This document shows, in pieces, positions 9,851 through 21,190 of a DNA stretch of 64,000 nucleotides. How positions within the stretch are numbered: the stretch's first letter is position 1; each line of letters begins with the position of its first letter. The notes beneath the pieces were generated by a model that was not told the DNA's origin, searched no databases, and saw only the letters and a program-made list of their open reading frames with translations. Made by a program: the position numbers and the translations under genes. Location of the stretch: assembly GCA_036365455.1 (NCBI GenBank), contig JAWQUS010000011.1:2996001-3060000 (forward strand). Reading direction: 5' to 3'. This stretch comes from Macrosoma leucophasiata. Lineage: Eukaryota; Arthropoda; Insecta; Lepidoptera; Hedylidae.

Positions 9851-9960
9851 GGGTTTTAAAGAAAAATGGAAAGAAAGATTTGACTTCAGGCGAGACTCGA
9901 ACTCGCGGCCACTGGGAATCTAGTCCAGCCGCTCTTCCAACTGAGCTACCGAAGTCCTGC
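9851..9960 (-). mobile_element. S4 tRNA-derived SINE (tRNA-like head 9881-9957)
   Basis: On the minus strand ACTTCGG pairs with CTGAAGT as an acceptor stem. The D-arm is GCTC...GAGC, the T-arm GCGAG-TTCGAGT-CTCGC, and the tail TTTCTTTCCATTTTTC. The anticodon stem has a mismatch and an extra base, and related copies recur with shared tails, so it is a SINE head rather than a tRNA gene. Confidence 0.65.
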
Positions 9961-10012
9961 CCGATTTGTCAAATCCTTCCTTCACATTTATTGCAGTAGC
10001 GCCATCTAATTA

Positions 10013-10065
10013 ATCTAACATTTCACAAGCATGTGTTAATGCGAAATAACATAAAACAATTTTGG
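10013..10065 (+). repeat. S4 tail fragment, inverted relative to 9851
   Basis: CATTTCACAAGCATGTGTTA...GCGAAATAACATAAAACAAT is the S4 3' end seen in the copy at 57085. Confidence 0.5.
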
Positions 10066-10339
10066 TTACCTTTTATACAGACGTAAATCAGTGACGTGCT
10101 TTAGCCTGCGCATACAGAAACGTAGTACGAGTACGTACGGTTTAAACCTAAAACAATCGTGAAACAAGTCGTCGCACTTACCAAATTAACTAAAAATAGA
10201 CGGCTAGCTCGTCCGCTCGCAACCTCACTGTTGGAGTTTATCCAGCTGGCTCTCAAGGGAGGAACCTGTACCCTCCAGCTTTGTCCGTGGACGTCTCTCA
10301 GCTGGAGTGATGATGATAAATATGATGATGATGATTATT

Positions 10340-10585
10340 AGCTGTTGCCCGCGGCTCCGCCCGCATGTAGGTCGCTTTTCGCGTAACCTGTGGAAACTTA
10401 ACAAATCATCCAATGGCATCCCACAGGAACATTTATTCGAGATAAAAAGTATCCTTTAATCTATGTCAGCTAATACCCTATCTGTATAACAATTTTCATC
10501 AAAATCCGTTTTGTAGTATGGCCGTGATTGATGGACAAACATCCAAACAAAGAAACATTCACATTTAAAATATTCGTGTGATAAG
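10340..10585 (+). repeat. Dispersed repeat of the GCCCGCGGCTCCGCCCGC type
   Basis: Starts GCCCGCGGCTCCGCCCGC, then TTTCATCAAAATCCGTTT and GATGGACAAACATCCAAAC. This pattern is common in Lepidoptera (from memory) and may be a Helitron or LINE 3' end. Confidence 0.4.
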
Positions 10586-10892
10586 CTTATTCAAACTACT
10601 TCCAATGAGCTCTTCGAAATAAAGATCTTTAATCCCAAAAAAAAAACTAATCAAATATATGTCTACATAAGCTCATCCTTTAACACACTGAATGCCAGAT
10701 TTCTCCAACTTTGACATAACTTAAAACCGTACAAGTTTTGTAAAACAAAGCCAACCGTCTCTCTAACTTTACAATACACCCATAAATTAACACGAAGACA
10801 AAATACTAACGAAGTCTTGAAAACTGAGAATATAAGGGCTCGGGTAGACAGAATGATGAGTTGGATTACCTTGAAGTAAGTCAGAAAATTAG

Positions 10893-11121
10893 TATTATTT
10901 TTTTTGTAGAGAAGGTGGCAATCAAGCATGCAGCTCACATTGATGTTGAGTGATGACTTCAGCCTATAGACATCTACACGGTACAGGGCTAGTTACGAGG
11001 CCATTCATTACCATATTACCGGAACACGATAGTGCTGAACACTACCATTTAGCGGCAGATAGATTATGTAATGCAGTGGTGCTACGCCCGCGAGCTCCGT
11101 CACCAGAGCTCTACCACCAGT
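10893..11121 (-). mobile_element. S1 SINE, internal deletion
   Basis: Poly(T) then GCATGCAGCTCACATTGATG through to CTCTACCACCAGT; the central part is shortened. Confidence 0.75.
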
Positions 11122-11145
11122 AATTGACAATGCTGAGAAAAAACA

Positions 11146-11153
<8 letters not shown>

Positions 11154-11196
<43 letters not shown>
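11154..11196. repeat. (CT)n microsatellite
   Basis: About 43 bp of CT dinucleotide repeats. Confidence 0.9.
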
Positions 11197-11197
<1 letters not shown>

Positions 11198-11392
11198 AAT
11201 TCTGTTTGCAAACGATAATGTTACGAGATAAAATCATAAGAAAACATTCATCACAAGCCGAACGCTAAGGCCGATCGTACTTCTATATCGCTTGTTCCGC
11301 GTTCTCGCCAGCACGCTCGGCTCGTACGGGTAGCCGGCGTTCTTCAACTCATAAGATGTTAATACGAAGATATTGAAGTGTATTTCCAGTAT

Positions 11393-12008
11393 CGGAGCTC
11401 AACCACTACATGACCTCATCTATCTGCCGCCTAATGTTAGTGCTTAGTACTATCGTCTTCCGGTTAGATGGTAATGTACGTACGTATACAAAAGACGTCC
11501 ACTGCTGAACAAAGGCCTCCCCCAAAGATTGCCAAAGCGAACGGTTTTCGGCCGCCCTAATCTAGCGATTGCCCGGGATCTTCACCAGGTTGTCGGTTCA
11601 TCTTGTGGGCGCCTGCCTACGCTTCGTTTCCCGGTAAGCGGTCGCCACTTAAGAACTGTTCTGTTCTGCCCCAACCGTCAGTTCTTCGAGCTATGTGCCC
11701 TGCCCACTGCCACTTGAGTCTCGCTATTCGGTGAGCTATGTCCGCAATTTTGGTTCTCATACGGACCTCCTGATTTATGATTCGATCTCGCAGATAAACT
11801 CCAAGTAAAGCTCTCTCCATTGCTCTCTGGGTGACCTTGAGGCTTCTTATAAGGCCCATTGGTATAACTTAGGCACTAATATATAGGCATAATTTTTACA
11901 TTATCTTACATAGATATTCACCGGTTTTTGTAAAGGTGCCTATAGGCTGCAGTATTCACTTACCATCAACGTGACTTGCATGCTTGTTTGTAACCATAAT
12001 AACATACA
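11393..12008 (+). mobile_element. S1 SINE split by a LINE-B fragment
   Basis: 5' part 11393-11487 (GGAGCTC ... GGTAATGTACG) and 3' part 11930-12008 (GGTGCCTATAGGCTGCAG ... TTGTTTG) are in the same orientation, separated by the LINE-B fragment. Confidence 0.6.
11488..11872 (-). pseudogene. LINE-B (RTE-like) C-terminal fragment
   Basis: The minus strand reads KVTQRAMERALLGV, then HRIARLKWQWAGHIARRTDG, the C-terminal region of an RTE-like LINE ORF. Copies of the same region are at 50478 and 59692. No polymerase core remains. Confidence 0.7.
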
Positions 12009-12659
12009 AAGGCCGAAGTTCTCCACAGTAATTTTCGTGTTCAAATTAGCAAATATAGGTAACAAGTAAATTTAGTTTCTGAAATTATAAATGGCTTTGT
12101 TAGTATGCTTTAAATGGATGCCGCCACGTGTCAAAGGTGTAATTATGTTGCAAATGTCCATAAGTAACGGTGACCACTAACCATCACTTAACTCTTTTAC
12201 AGTCGCCCTAATATGAAAAAAAATAATCATATGCAAGACATCTCTCTCTGTTCTCTAGGCTCGACCAACACTAAGTAAGATCCAAACCAACAATTAGTTT
12301 TCACTTTAGTCTACATCAATCTAGCACAGCATTAACTCATTGTTATGTAGAGCATATTGAACTTAATCATCTGAATTGGAATGCATACGTATTTAATTCA
12401 AGCCCGTTGGCATATCTACAATCAAACTGTGTGGTACTCTAGGAAGAACATCTTATATTTTAGTAACAAAATACCTTTTGTCTCGTTAGGCTGGAGCCCC
12501 TTCTCCGCTCGCCGATTGCCCAGTGAAGTAGACTAGTGCCATCTCGATACGTTCCGCTTACATAAGTCCGTCTTAAAAAAACCTTTGTTTGCTATTGGAC
12601 ACATTTGATTACCTATAACCGTTCTTATAAGAATACTAGTCTTCCTGTACAGATAAGAC
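12009..12659. other. No gene seen
   Basis: Mixed AT-rich sequence without a recognised repeat or protein. Confidence 0.4.
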
Positions 12660-12960
12660 ACTCATGAGCACATTTTGAAGCGCCAGAGTGAGCGCACGTC
12701 GCTCTGCGAGCCATCCGTAGCTTCCGTGGCAATATAAATTATCATTATTTTATCTTTAATCACATATATTATAAAGTGTTGTGTTTCCCCCGCTTTTGCG
12801 GACCACTGCACAGTTCGCAGCTACCTACCAGCAACTACCTACTACTCCTGGAAGAACTGCCCTACTAAATCTAGAAAAGGGCAGTACTTCTTTATTTTGT
12901 CCTAAACGGCCCCTATAATCCACGTCCGTTTATAACATTATTAAATGAAATAATTTTGTC
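12660..12960 (+). repeat. Possible LTR-like remnant
   Basis: CAGAGTGAGCGCACG, a TATAAAGTG motif and a downstream CCTAAACGGCCCCTATAATC stretch give a promoter-leader look. No second copy or adjoining gag-pol was seen, so this is a weak call. Confidence 0.2.
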
Positions 12961-13454
12961 TGTCTGTTACATGTATGTTTTTTTTTGTTGCATATCCCAG
13001 ACATGACAAGTTGCAACACAAACGGTTATAGAAAGTACGAAAATGACCGTAAAACAGTCCATATAATGAAGAACAGGCTAACCTAGCCTTAGGACACAAG
13101 AGCGTGAAATCAACTCAGGCATACGCCAAACTCAGCGCTCGGGCGTCGCGACGAAAATCTTAACGAGTTGTAAGTTTAAATCCTATTCTATGACGTTTTT
13201 CTTGCGCCAAAACTCAATTACCATATGTATTCGGTATGAAATTCAGAACAGCTTTCTCGCTTGGAGATACATTTGCATTGTTAATTGTGGCTTCAACGGG
13301 AACTTGTGTGCGTGTAGTTTCGTCGAACAGGATTATCTTGGGTCTGGATCGTTAAAATTTTCTGTATAAAATATTGAGTGTTGTAATTTGGACTTGTGCT
13401 TGCTTTATAGTTGATAAACTGTTAAATTTGAAGATTTTGTTATTTTAATAATTA

Positions 13455-13997
13455 ACTTTTTAATGTAATAAAGGTGGCAAACAGGCATGCAGTTCACATT
13501 GATGTTATGTGGTGACTGCAGACTGTGGAGGAACGGGTGGAAGTGTTCCTCCGTCGAAAAAGCAGGATCCTCCGACCAGGCGAGGTGATAGCGCCTGGCG
13601 GGCCGCGGCCCAACGGTTGACGTTGGGAAGTTGTATATATCTTGACAACGCCAACTCTTGAGAAATCTTCGTATGTGCGATGTAATTTGACTGCACGCCA
13701 TCTATCGTACTAGACAAGTACTGTAAGGTTTCATTGTATTCCACTAGTTGGCGCCTTAATGTAGTGGACGCTACAAGACTATAGACACTCACACAGAGAC
13801 GAAAGGTCAAAATTCAGATACGTTACCACCCCTGAGACCTTAGCTGTTCTCTCTCTGTGTTAGTTGTTACAGGGCCATACATTACCATCTAATCGGAGCA
13901 TGAAAGAGCTGAACACTACCATTTGGCGACGGATAGATTAAGTAATGCAGGCACCGCCTACGCCCTTGAACTCTTGCACTGGCACTCTACCGCCAGT
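13455..13997 (-). mobile_element. S1 SINE split by ~240 bp of other sequence
   Basis: Tail part 13455-13522 and head part 13766-13997 belong to one S1 copy. The 13523-13765 insert is GC-richer, carries a CGCCATCTATCG motif and is unidentified. Confidence 0.6.
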
Positions 13998-14091
13998 TAA
14001 AACTGCTTCAGTAAGTCTTGTGATAGCACGTCCCTTTTACAACGCCGAGATCTATCTTCTTCGAGGCTTCGAAGCCTGAGTTGGGGCAGAG

Positions 14092-15370
14092 AATACGCAT
14101 AGAATGGACGTCCCGCCAATGGGACCAACTGGGAGGCACACCCTTTCAAACGAAACCAAAATTATCGAAATCAGTACAGGCGTTTTCGAATTATCGGGGA
14201 ACATACATAAAAAAAAAGGTCCGGACGAATTGAGAACCTTCTCCTTTTTTCGAAGTCGGTTAAAAAGTATATTTATTTAATAAACAAAAACTCAACATAT
14301 CGTGATTTGATATGAATTTTTACTTACACACGTTTATCCTTAGATGGAATAAAAAATAATATAACGTAAAACAATGCAATGCTAGGAACGTCAACGGAAA
14401 TCCCCGACCGGAGAAATACCAGGGAACTAATGCACATGCAGGCGTTCCCGGCATCCCGGTATCCCGGGATAAGCAGACTTCTCAATCACGGGGCAAACGG
14501 GATTTGTTTGCGATTTGTTCTTGTTTTATTACGTCCCTGCATAAACATTGTGCACTTTCATATTGAAGTTCCTAATGTTTTATTTTTAACAGACTTCAAA
14601 AAAAAGGAGAAGGTTCTCAATTCGTCCGGATCTTCTTTTTTATGTATGTTCACCGATAATTTGAAAACGCCTGTACCGATTTGGATAATTCTTTTTTTGT
14701 TTGAAAGGCTATACCTCACAAGTGGTTCCATTGTATCCATGTCAATATGTGATGATGGGATCCGGGAGAAATCGATGGAACTCTTCAAATTTCATAGCGC
14801 ACTTGAAGATTTTCCATATTTCTTATATTATAAGATAGTATTCCGTGTGTTTGCTTTCGGAAAGCACAATTTGATTATGTGGAACTGATTATACAGGCTA
14901 TATATGGTACCTTCGTAGTTGAAATACCTACTTTTACTGTAATAAAACAAATAGTAGTTTCACGTTTGTTCAAACATTGTTATTATTATAAAACGTGATT
15001 TTTGGAAAACGCCTGTACCAATTTAAATATTTTTTTTATGTTTGCAGGAGTATACCTCACTGTTGGTCCTATTGTCACCATGTCAAGATGTGATGATGAG
15101 ATCCTGGAGAAATCGAGGGTGTACTCAAATTTCATAGCTCACTTGGAAGGATTAAGATATTTTTGGACTTAATAATGTTCCGTGCCGTGTGTCTATATAC
15201 CTCACAGGTGGTCCCGTTGTCACCATATCAAGATGTGAGGGATGCTGGAGAAATCGAGGAAACTTTCATATTTCATAGCATGCTTGAAAGGATTTCGATA
15301 TTTTTTATAATAATATTGTTCCGTGTGTTTGCTTACGGAAAGCACAATTTGATGAAGTGGAACTCATGAT
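14092..15370. repeat. Inverted and direct copies of one unnamed repeat
   Basis: 14092-14265 (minus) and 14587-14770 (plus) are inverted copies sharing AAGGAGAAGGTTCTCAATTC and AAAACGCCTGTAC. Partial direct copies follow at about 15000-15160 and 15190-15370 (GGAAAGCACAATTTGAT). The open frames across it are repeat-derived. Confidence 0.6.
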
Positions 15371-15436
15371 GAAGTCCTATTCTCACCTAGTCATCTATTT
15401 CTTTCGCTGGTGCGCTTCAGGCGCTCATCCACCCAT

Positions 15437-16640
15437 CTAATATCATCTAATCTAATCTCATCTAATGCTCACTAATCTTGCACTATCTAATCTAATCCAA
15501 TCAACAAAATTTTAGTTTATCAAGTGTTAGATGATGTAAGATTAGTGAGCATAAGATGAGGTTAGATTAGATGATGTTAGATGAGTTTGGATGAGTTTAT
15601 ATTAGACGAGTGTAGATTAGACGAGTCTATATTAGATTAAATAAGATAAGATTAGTTAAAATTAAATCAGATGAGATGAGGATAAGAAGAGGTTAGATAT
15701 GATAGATTAGATGATGTAAAATTGGTTATGATCAGATAAGGTTAGATTAGATGAGGTAGAAGAAGAAGAAAGAAGAAAAAACATTTATTGGAGCAGCCCC
15801 CATACCAATATCAGGTACTGCATTAATAAAAAAAAACAATAGAAAAAAAAAACATTTACAATACAAATACATTACACAAAAAAAAAACATTATAAAGAAT
15901 TGACACAACTTAGACCTATTTAAAAGAGTACCTAGTTAAAGCAGAAAACAAGAAACAAGATCCCACAGCTGCACTAAATAGTTCCCAGTTCAGCATTATG
16001 TCAAGCCGAAGCCCGACGCTGGTTTTCAACTGGAAACTACTCGGTGGGACACGGATATCAGTCCTAAAAGTCGATATAATAAATACTTACTATAAAACCT
16101 ATATAAGTGCAAATAAGTATATGTAAAACTAAACACAAATAAAATATATAAGTACTTGAATAACAGTTAATTACATAACAAATAATATACAATAAACGTA
16201 AGTACAAAAAAGTGTAAGTATATACAATGTCACGTTAAAAGCTGTTTAATTAGTAGATAATTAAGTTCATTTACATAAGGTAAGATCAAATGAGATGAGA
16301 ATAGATGATTTGAGATTAGATGAAATTAAATTAGATGAGATTTAATTAGATGGGATTAAATTGGATAAGTTTAGATTAGATGAGTTTAAGTAAAATCTAA
16401 ATAAATTTTAGATCAGATGAGATGAACTTAAATTTTGTTGATTGGATAGGATTAGGTTAGATACGATGAGGTCAGATTAGATGATGTAAGATTGGTTTAG
16501 ATAAGATGAGGTTAGATTAGATTATGTAAGATTGGTTAAGATAAGATTATGTTAGATGAGATAAGATTAGATAAGGTATGATTAGATGAGGTGGAATTAG
16601 ATGAGTTTAGATTAGATGAGTTTATTTACATTAGATATAA
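15437..16640. repeat. Degenerate GATTAGATGA satellite with internal insertion
   Basis: 15437-15757 and 16262-16640 are made of imperfect GATTAGATGAG-type units. The first ~60 bp run in reverse complement, so 15437-15595 forms a near palindrome (CTCACTAATCTTG against AAGATTAGTGAG). A block at about 15758-16261, headed by GAA repeats, interrupts the array. Confidence 0.75.
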
Positions 16641-17138
16641 TTGCATAAAAATAAATTCTATGAGATTAAATAAATTTAAATCAAATTAAATTACATAAAA
16701 AAAAATTGAGCCTATTTCACTGCGTTTCAAACAGCCGCATTTGATAACTTAACGTAGTATGTACTGCAACAACACAACACAACATTGGGCTTGGCACCGA
16801 CTTCAAACCTATGTGTAGGTAGGTACGTAGCCCATATTAAAGTTATTGTCTTATTAAAATTAACACATACGTTACGTGTTTATTCCCTTAAAATGAAATT
16901 ATGTAATTGAGTTTATTTTTCGAATTTTAGTGTTTTTTGTCGATACAGTTTATATTTTTTTTAGTTAGAAACGTTAAAATGTTAGTCTTACTTTAATCAT
17001 AGCGCATTATTTTATTGGTGCCTATTATTCAAAAGAGCTTTGGCATGATTTTTAGTGTCCAGGGCTAATAATATACGTTGACAGAAAGTGATTGTTTTCA
17101 CCTAAAAAATGATTGTGCCTTGAGAAACTCCGAAGAAT
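16641..17138. other. No feature seen
   Basis: AT-rich; nothing recognised. Confidence 0.4.
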
Positions 17139-17238
17139 ATTGTATGTATGTATGTATGTATTTTCACGCCAGGTCCCTAACGGGGTAGGCAGAGAGTGTA
17201 AAGCGCAAGATATCCCGGTCCAGACTTACCTTCCTTGG
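17139..17238 (-). mobile_element. LINE-A 3' end fragment
   Basis: (TATG)n then CACGCCAGGTCCCTAACGGG, the complement of the LINE-A 3' end. Confidence 0.75.
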
Positions 17239-17571
17239 AGGCCAAGAGGTAACAAGAACATTGTGTATGTCATGAAGAGGCAAATACGCATACAGTTTCA
17301 ATTGATAATAAGTAATAGGTACTTAGCGGATTCATAAAACCAGAGAGTTCAGTATAGATGTGTTGCCACTCCTGAGGCCTATAGTGTTATATCTGTAATC
17401 TCTATGCTGGACTATATTTTATCACGACAAAATTGTCCAAGAATAGTTCAATAGCGATCTAAAACATTCTGCAATAGAAGTGCGATTCAAACGTATTATA
17501 CGCATTGACCTAAAGTTAACCCAGAATAAAATTCTTAGCTAAGCGCAGCAATATCCCTCGCTCTTGAGCGG

Positions 17572-17868
17572 AAGCCGCGACGAACTATGCGACGGGAAGA
17601 AGCGCTGAATAACTGGCACAGAGTAACTGCCAACAGAGCCAGCATCGTGGAGAAATACATTTCATTTTTTTGCTGAAAACAGACAAGATCAGTGCCATGG
17701 GGAGACTATTTTCATGAAAGAAGCTGCGACGAACTATGCGACGGGTAGAAGCGCTGAATAACTGACACAGATAAACTGGTACTGTTACCTGCATCGCGGA
17801 TAAAATTTAGTTGCTAAAACAAATTTAGATAGTGCCAAGATAAGTATTTTCTGGCTGCCGCTTAATAA
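17572..17868. repeat. ~149 bp tandem duplication
   Basis: Units at 17572 and 17721 share GCGACGAACTATGCGACGGG and GAAGCGCTGAATAACTG, then diverge. Confidence 0.65.
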
Positions 17869-18622
17869 AAATAGTATATATTAGAGAGTATACAGAATCG
17901 AAGACAAAATAACAGTCTTCGTTTTGAACGTAATGATTGATTAATTTCGACAAAACAGCTTCTTATCTACTTACGTCATTTTTGAGATAATATCAATAAC
18001 AGGTAGGTAGACAGTTGTTTCATAATAGTTGTAATTAATTATATGAACACTACGTATATCAGTGTATGTTTCCATTCCTTACTGACTTTTATTGTGAGAT
18101 ACCGTTTTGTAAAATATTGTTTTATACTTCCAGTCCGATGGAAATCTTAACTATAAGATTTTATAATTCAGATTAACTGTCAATTCGGTATAAAATAATC
18201 AGATATTTTTTGTGAAAGTAAATCATACTTATCTATTTCAGCTTTCAATTATTATTAATAATTTTATTATAGGTGACCTAGATGCTAATTTAATCTCATC
18301 ACAAAACAAAAAGTGTAAAATAAATGCTCACTCTGCAACTCCATTATCCTACGCGCCCTAGGGAACCAACTCATGACGATGTTTGTTCATTAGAGGTTTA
18401 ATTTGATTTTTCTAGCGCGCCCTAATTGCACTGCTTTTATAATTTTCTGCTCATTTATGCGAGCGGGGACGCTAACAATTAGTTTGTGCTATTTGTTTTC
18501 CCTGAACGCTGTTCAGTGTCCATTTTTAGCGTAAACATTTTGAAATGTTAAACTATTTTTTGTGAATTCGGATTTTTAAATGCGGCTTTGTTGTTTGTGC
18601 TATTTCTAGAGTAGAACTTCAT
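17869..18622. other. No gene supported
   Basis: AT-rich. A minus-strand TATAAAAG (18434-18441) and a short ATG frame ending at a GTGAGC donor are treated under findings. Confidence 0.4.
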
Positions 18623-18673
18623 ATGGTTTCTACTGTTGCTGGAGTTATAGTAAGGGAGCTCGAGGGCATAGGT
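18623..18673 (+). mobile_element. S1 5' fragment
   Basis: GTTATAGTAAGGGAGCTCGAGGGCATAGG, truncated exactly where an inverted S1 begins. Confidence 0.5.
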
Positions 18674-18674
18674 T

Positions 18675-18908
18675 TTTTTATTTAATGGAAATGGCAAACA
18701 AGCATGCAGTTCACATTGATGTTAAGTGATGACTGCAGCCTATAGACACCCACACAAAGCCTAAGGTGTTATGCCTCTGTGCCAGAAATTACAGGGCCAT
18801 ACAACCGGAACACGATAGTGCAGAACACTACCATTTAGCGGCAAGTATATTAGGTAATGCGGTGGTGCCTACGCCCGTGAGCTCCGTCACTGCGAGCTCT
18901 ACCACCAT
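18675..18908 (-). mobile_element. S1 SINE
   Basis: Minus orientation with a central deletion (the GGTCAAAATGC part is missing). Confidence 0.8.
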
Positions 18909-18933
18909 GATTATGTATGATGCTGAATAAATT

Positions 18934-19159
18934 AGCATGCAGCCTATAGATATCTACATAAAGCTCGCAGATCAAATATAGATGAGTCCAATGTATTATT
19001 GCCACCCACGAAACTTAACTTTTTTTCTCCTTATGTTATCACGCGACCTTATCATCAAAACGGAACGCGATATTGCAGAAAATTACCATTTTGACTGCAG
19101 ATAGATTAGGTAATGTGGTGGTGCCTACACCCTCGAGCTCCGGGCACTTCACCACCAGT
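18934..19159 (-). mobile_element. S1 SINE, decayed
   Basis: GCAGCCTATAGATATCTACA at one end and CTCGAGCTCC...CACCAGT at the other. Confidence 0.6.
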
Positions 19160-20317
19160 AATAACCCTAAGATGTAACGTATCCTATTGCTATTTAAAAT
19201 GTTCAGCACTACCATGTTACCGAGTTTCAAAAGAAAGTTGACAGACGAAGCTCTTGATAAGCATTAGTAAATTCATTTAAGACCATTCACAAGATAATTT
19301 ATTCATAAAACGGCAATCGAAGGTGTTTTTGCTTTGTCATGCACCAGTAAAGTGATAGGGAAGTTCGATTCACAATTTGCACGTTCTAGGCAAAAAAGAA
19401 TGCGAAAACCGCACCATCCAAATTTTCACTAGGTTACAGGAAGGTATTAATCCCGGCAATACAAAAATTTGTTATGGTGATATGCTGTGTTTGTTACTTC
19501 AGTCCAAAACTCTTTGTATAACTCTGTCGAACACTCAAAAGCACTTTCAACAATTTTGATCTTATTTGTATTGTATTTTGTATTATTTATTCGCCGTTTG
19601 CGTTACATTATTATTGCTACAGTCATACACATTAGGTATAGAAATTATCAGATTGTATTTATTGTGACTAAAATTGTAACTACACTATTATAATCAGATT
19701 TCAGAAATAAACACAATGGCTATCAGAATCTGTGATTGTCACTATTGATAACATTCTACCGGCACAGGACAAAGCATGTCATTGTGTAATCTATTAGTAC
19801 TAGTCTATTAGAGTATTGAACTAACAATTCTATTATTAGTTGAATACTCTAATGCAGTTATTGAAGAGTGTAAGTCCTCTGTATTAAAAGCGGACCAGTG
19901 CGGGTTGGGCCCCGTATAATGTAGGGTTCTGTTTCTCTAGGTGTTTTTTTCGGTTGTTCGAGAATTACTCGTAAAATCATCGACTTAGCTGATGGAAAAC
20001 TATCAAGCTTTCTTTTTAACTTCGTTGTATGTTTTTCACATCTCTAAACACAACCGTTTAGCTGCTAGGGAACACTTCTCAAGTCATTTACCACACTCTT
20101 AACATCGTTTAACTCGTCTATCAATAATCTCAATCGACACTTTTCTGAAACTACGTTATTTATTATTACTGAAGCCTTGATTGTCCGTTATCTATCTTTT
20201 TTGCCTTTCTTTACATGTAATAAATTATTTTTTTCTCCTATTACCAGTGAAAAAGTAAGTAAATTCTTTTGTTCAATACATTCTAACGCATTGGGTAGTG
20301 ATGGAGTCTTTTTTTTT
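19160..20317. other. No gene seen
   Basis: AT-rich. It holds an R3-like scrap near 19888-19945 (GGACCAGTGCGGGTTGG, GTAGGGTTCTG) and a short inverted repeat at 19803-19855. Confidence 0.4.
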
Positions 20318-20612
20318 TATTATTGTTTTTTTTTATGTTATAAAAGTGGCAAACAAGCGTGCAGTTCACGTTGATGTTAAGTGATGACTGCAGCCTATAG
20401 ACACCCACACAATGACCAGAGGTCAAAATGCAAATGCGCTGCCACTCCTGAGGCATTAGGTGTTATGCCTCTGTGCCGGAAATTACAGAGCCGTACATTA
20501 CCACCTGACCGGAATACGATAGTGCTGAACACTACCATTTAACGGCAAGTATATAAGGTAATGCGGTGGTGCCTACGCCCGCGAGCTCCGTCACTGGAGC
20601 TCTACCACCAGT
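20318..20612 (-). mobile_element. S1 SINE, full length
   Basis: Minus orientation from poly(T) to CTCTACCACCAGT. Confidence 0.85.
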
Positions 20613-20814
20613 GTTTGATTTTATTATTCTTTTATATATAAACTACTTTATACATATACGAACCGTATATATACAAAGACACGACGACTTCCATTCTCGC
20701 AAACAATCCAGTTTACGTAAAGGCTTTGGCATCATAGATCATAAATAATAATAACATCACGCAGAAGCGCTGCATTAGGTTATACAGAGTTCTGAAGAGT
20801 ATAACCAGCACCTA

Positions 20815-21190
20815 TATCTTTGAGTGAGAAAGCTTTCGGTCGAAATATGGGCCGTGTTACAGTCACTCCAGAGGTACCTAATCAACTATCCAGACGCTGA
20901 GAAGCTTGTAGGAAAACGCTACTGTATCGGTTTGCCTTCAGGATAAGAACTCGAAACTTATCCAACTGAAGTGAGGTGTGAGACAGGAGATGTCGTATCT
21001 CCGAAACTGTTCAGCATTACATTGAAAGATATCTTGAAACTTCTGGACTGGAACAGACTCGTCGTCAATAGAATCGGCAAGGGCATCTCCCACCTTCGAT
21101 TTGCAGATGACATCGTAGTTATAGCTGAGAATCTGGAAGACCTTGACTCAATGCTATATTGCCTCCCACTCCCAATTAGTGAGTCTATGG
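20815..21190 (+). pseudogene. LINE-B-like reverse transcriptase fragment
   Basis: Frameshifted. It reads GVRQ, then DVVSPKLFSITL, then HLRFADDIVVIAENLEDL, i.e. RT boxes B and C with a FADD core. Probably the same family as the C-terminal fragments at 11488, 50478 and 59692. Confidence 0.7.

Noticed and set aside
9881..9957. tRNA-like cloverleaf (also 57159-57236 and 7075-7140)
   Set aside because: T-arm and acceptor are good, but the anticodon stem has a mismatch and an extra base, and the heads recur with shared non-tRNA tails. They are SINE heads, not tRNA genes.
12241..12279. CT-rich acceptor and GTAAGA donor bracketing 16 bp on the plus strand
   Set aside because: A 16 bp exon with no flanking gene on this strand is most likely chance.
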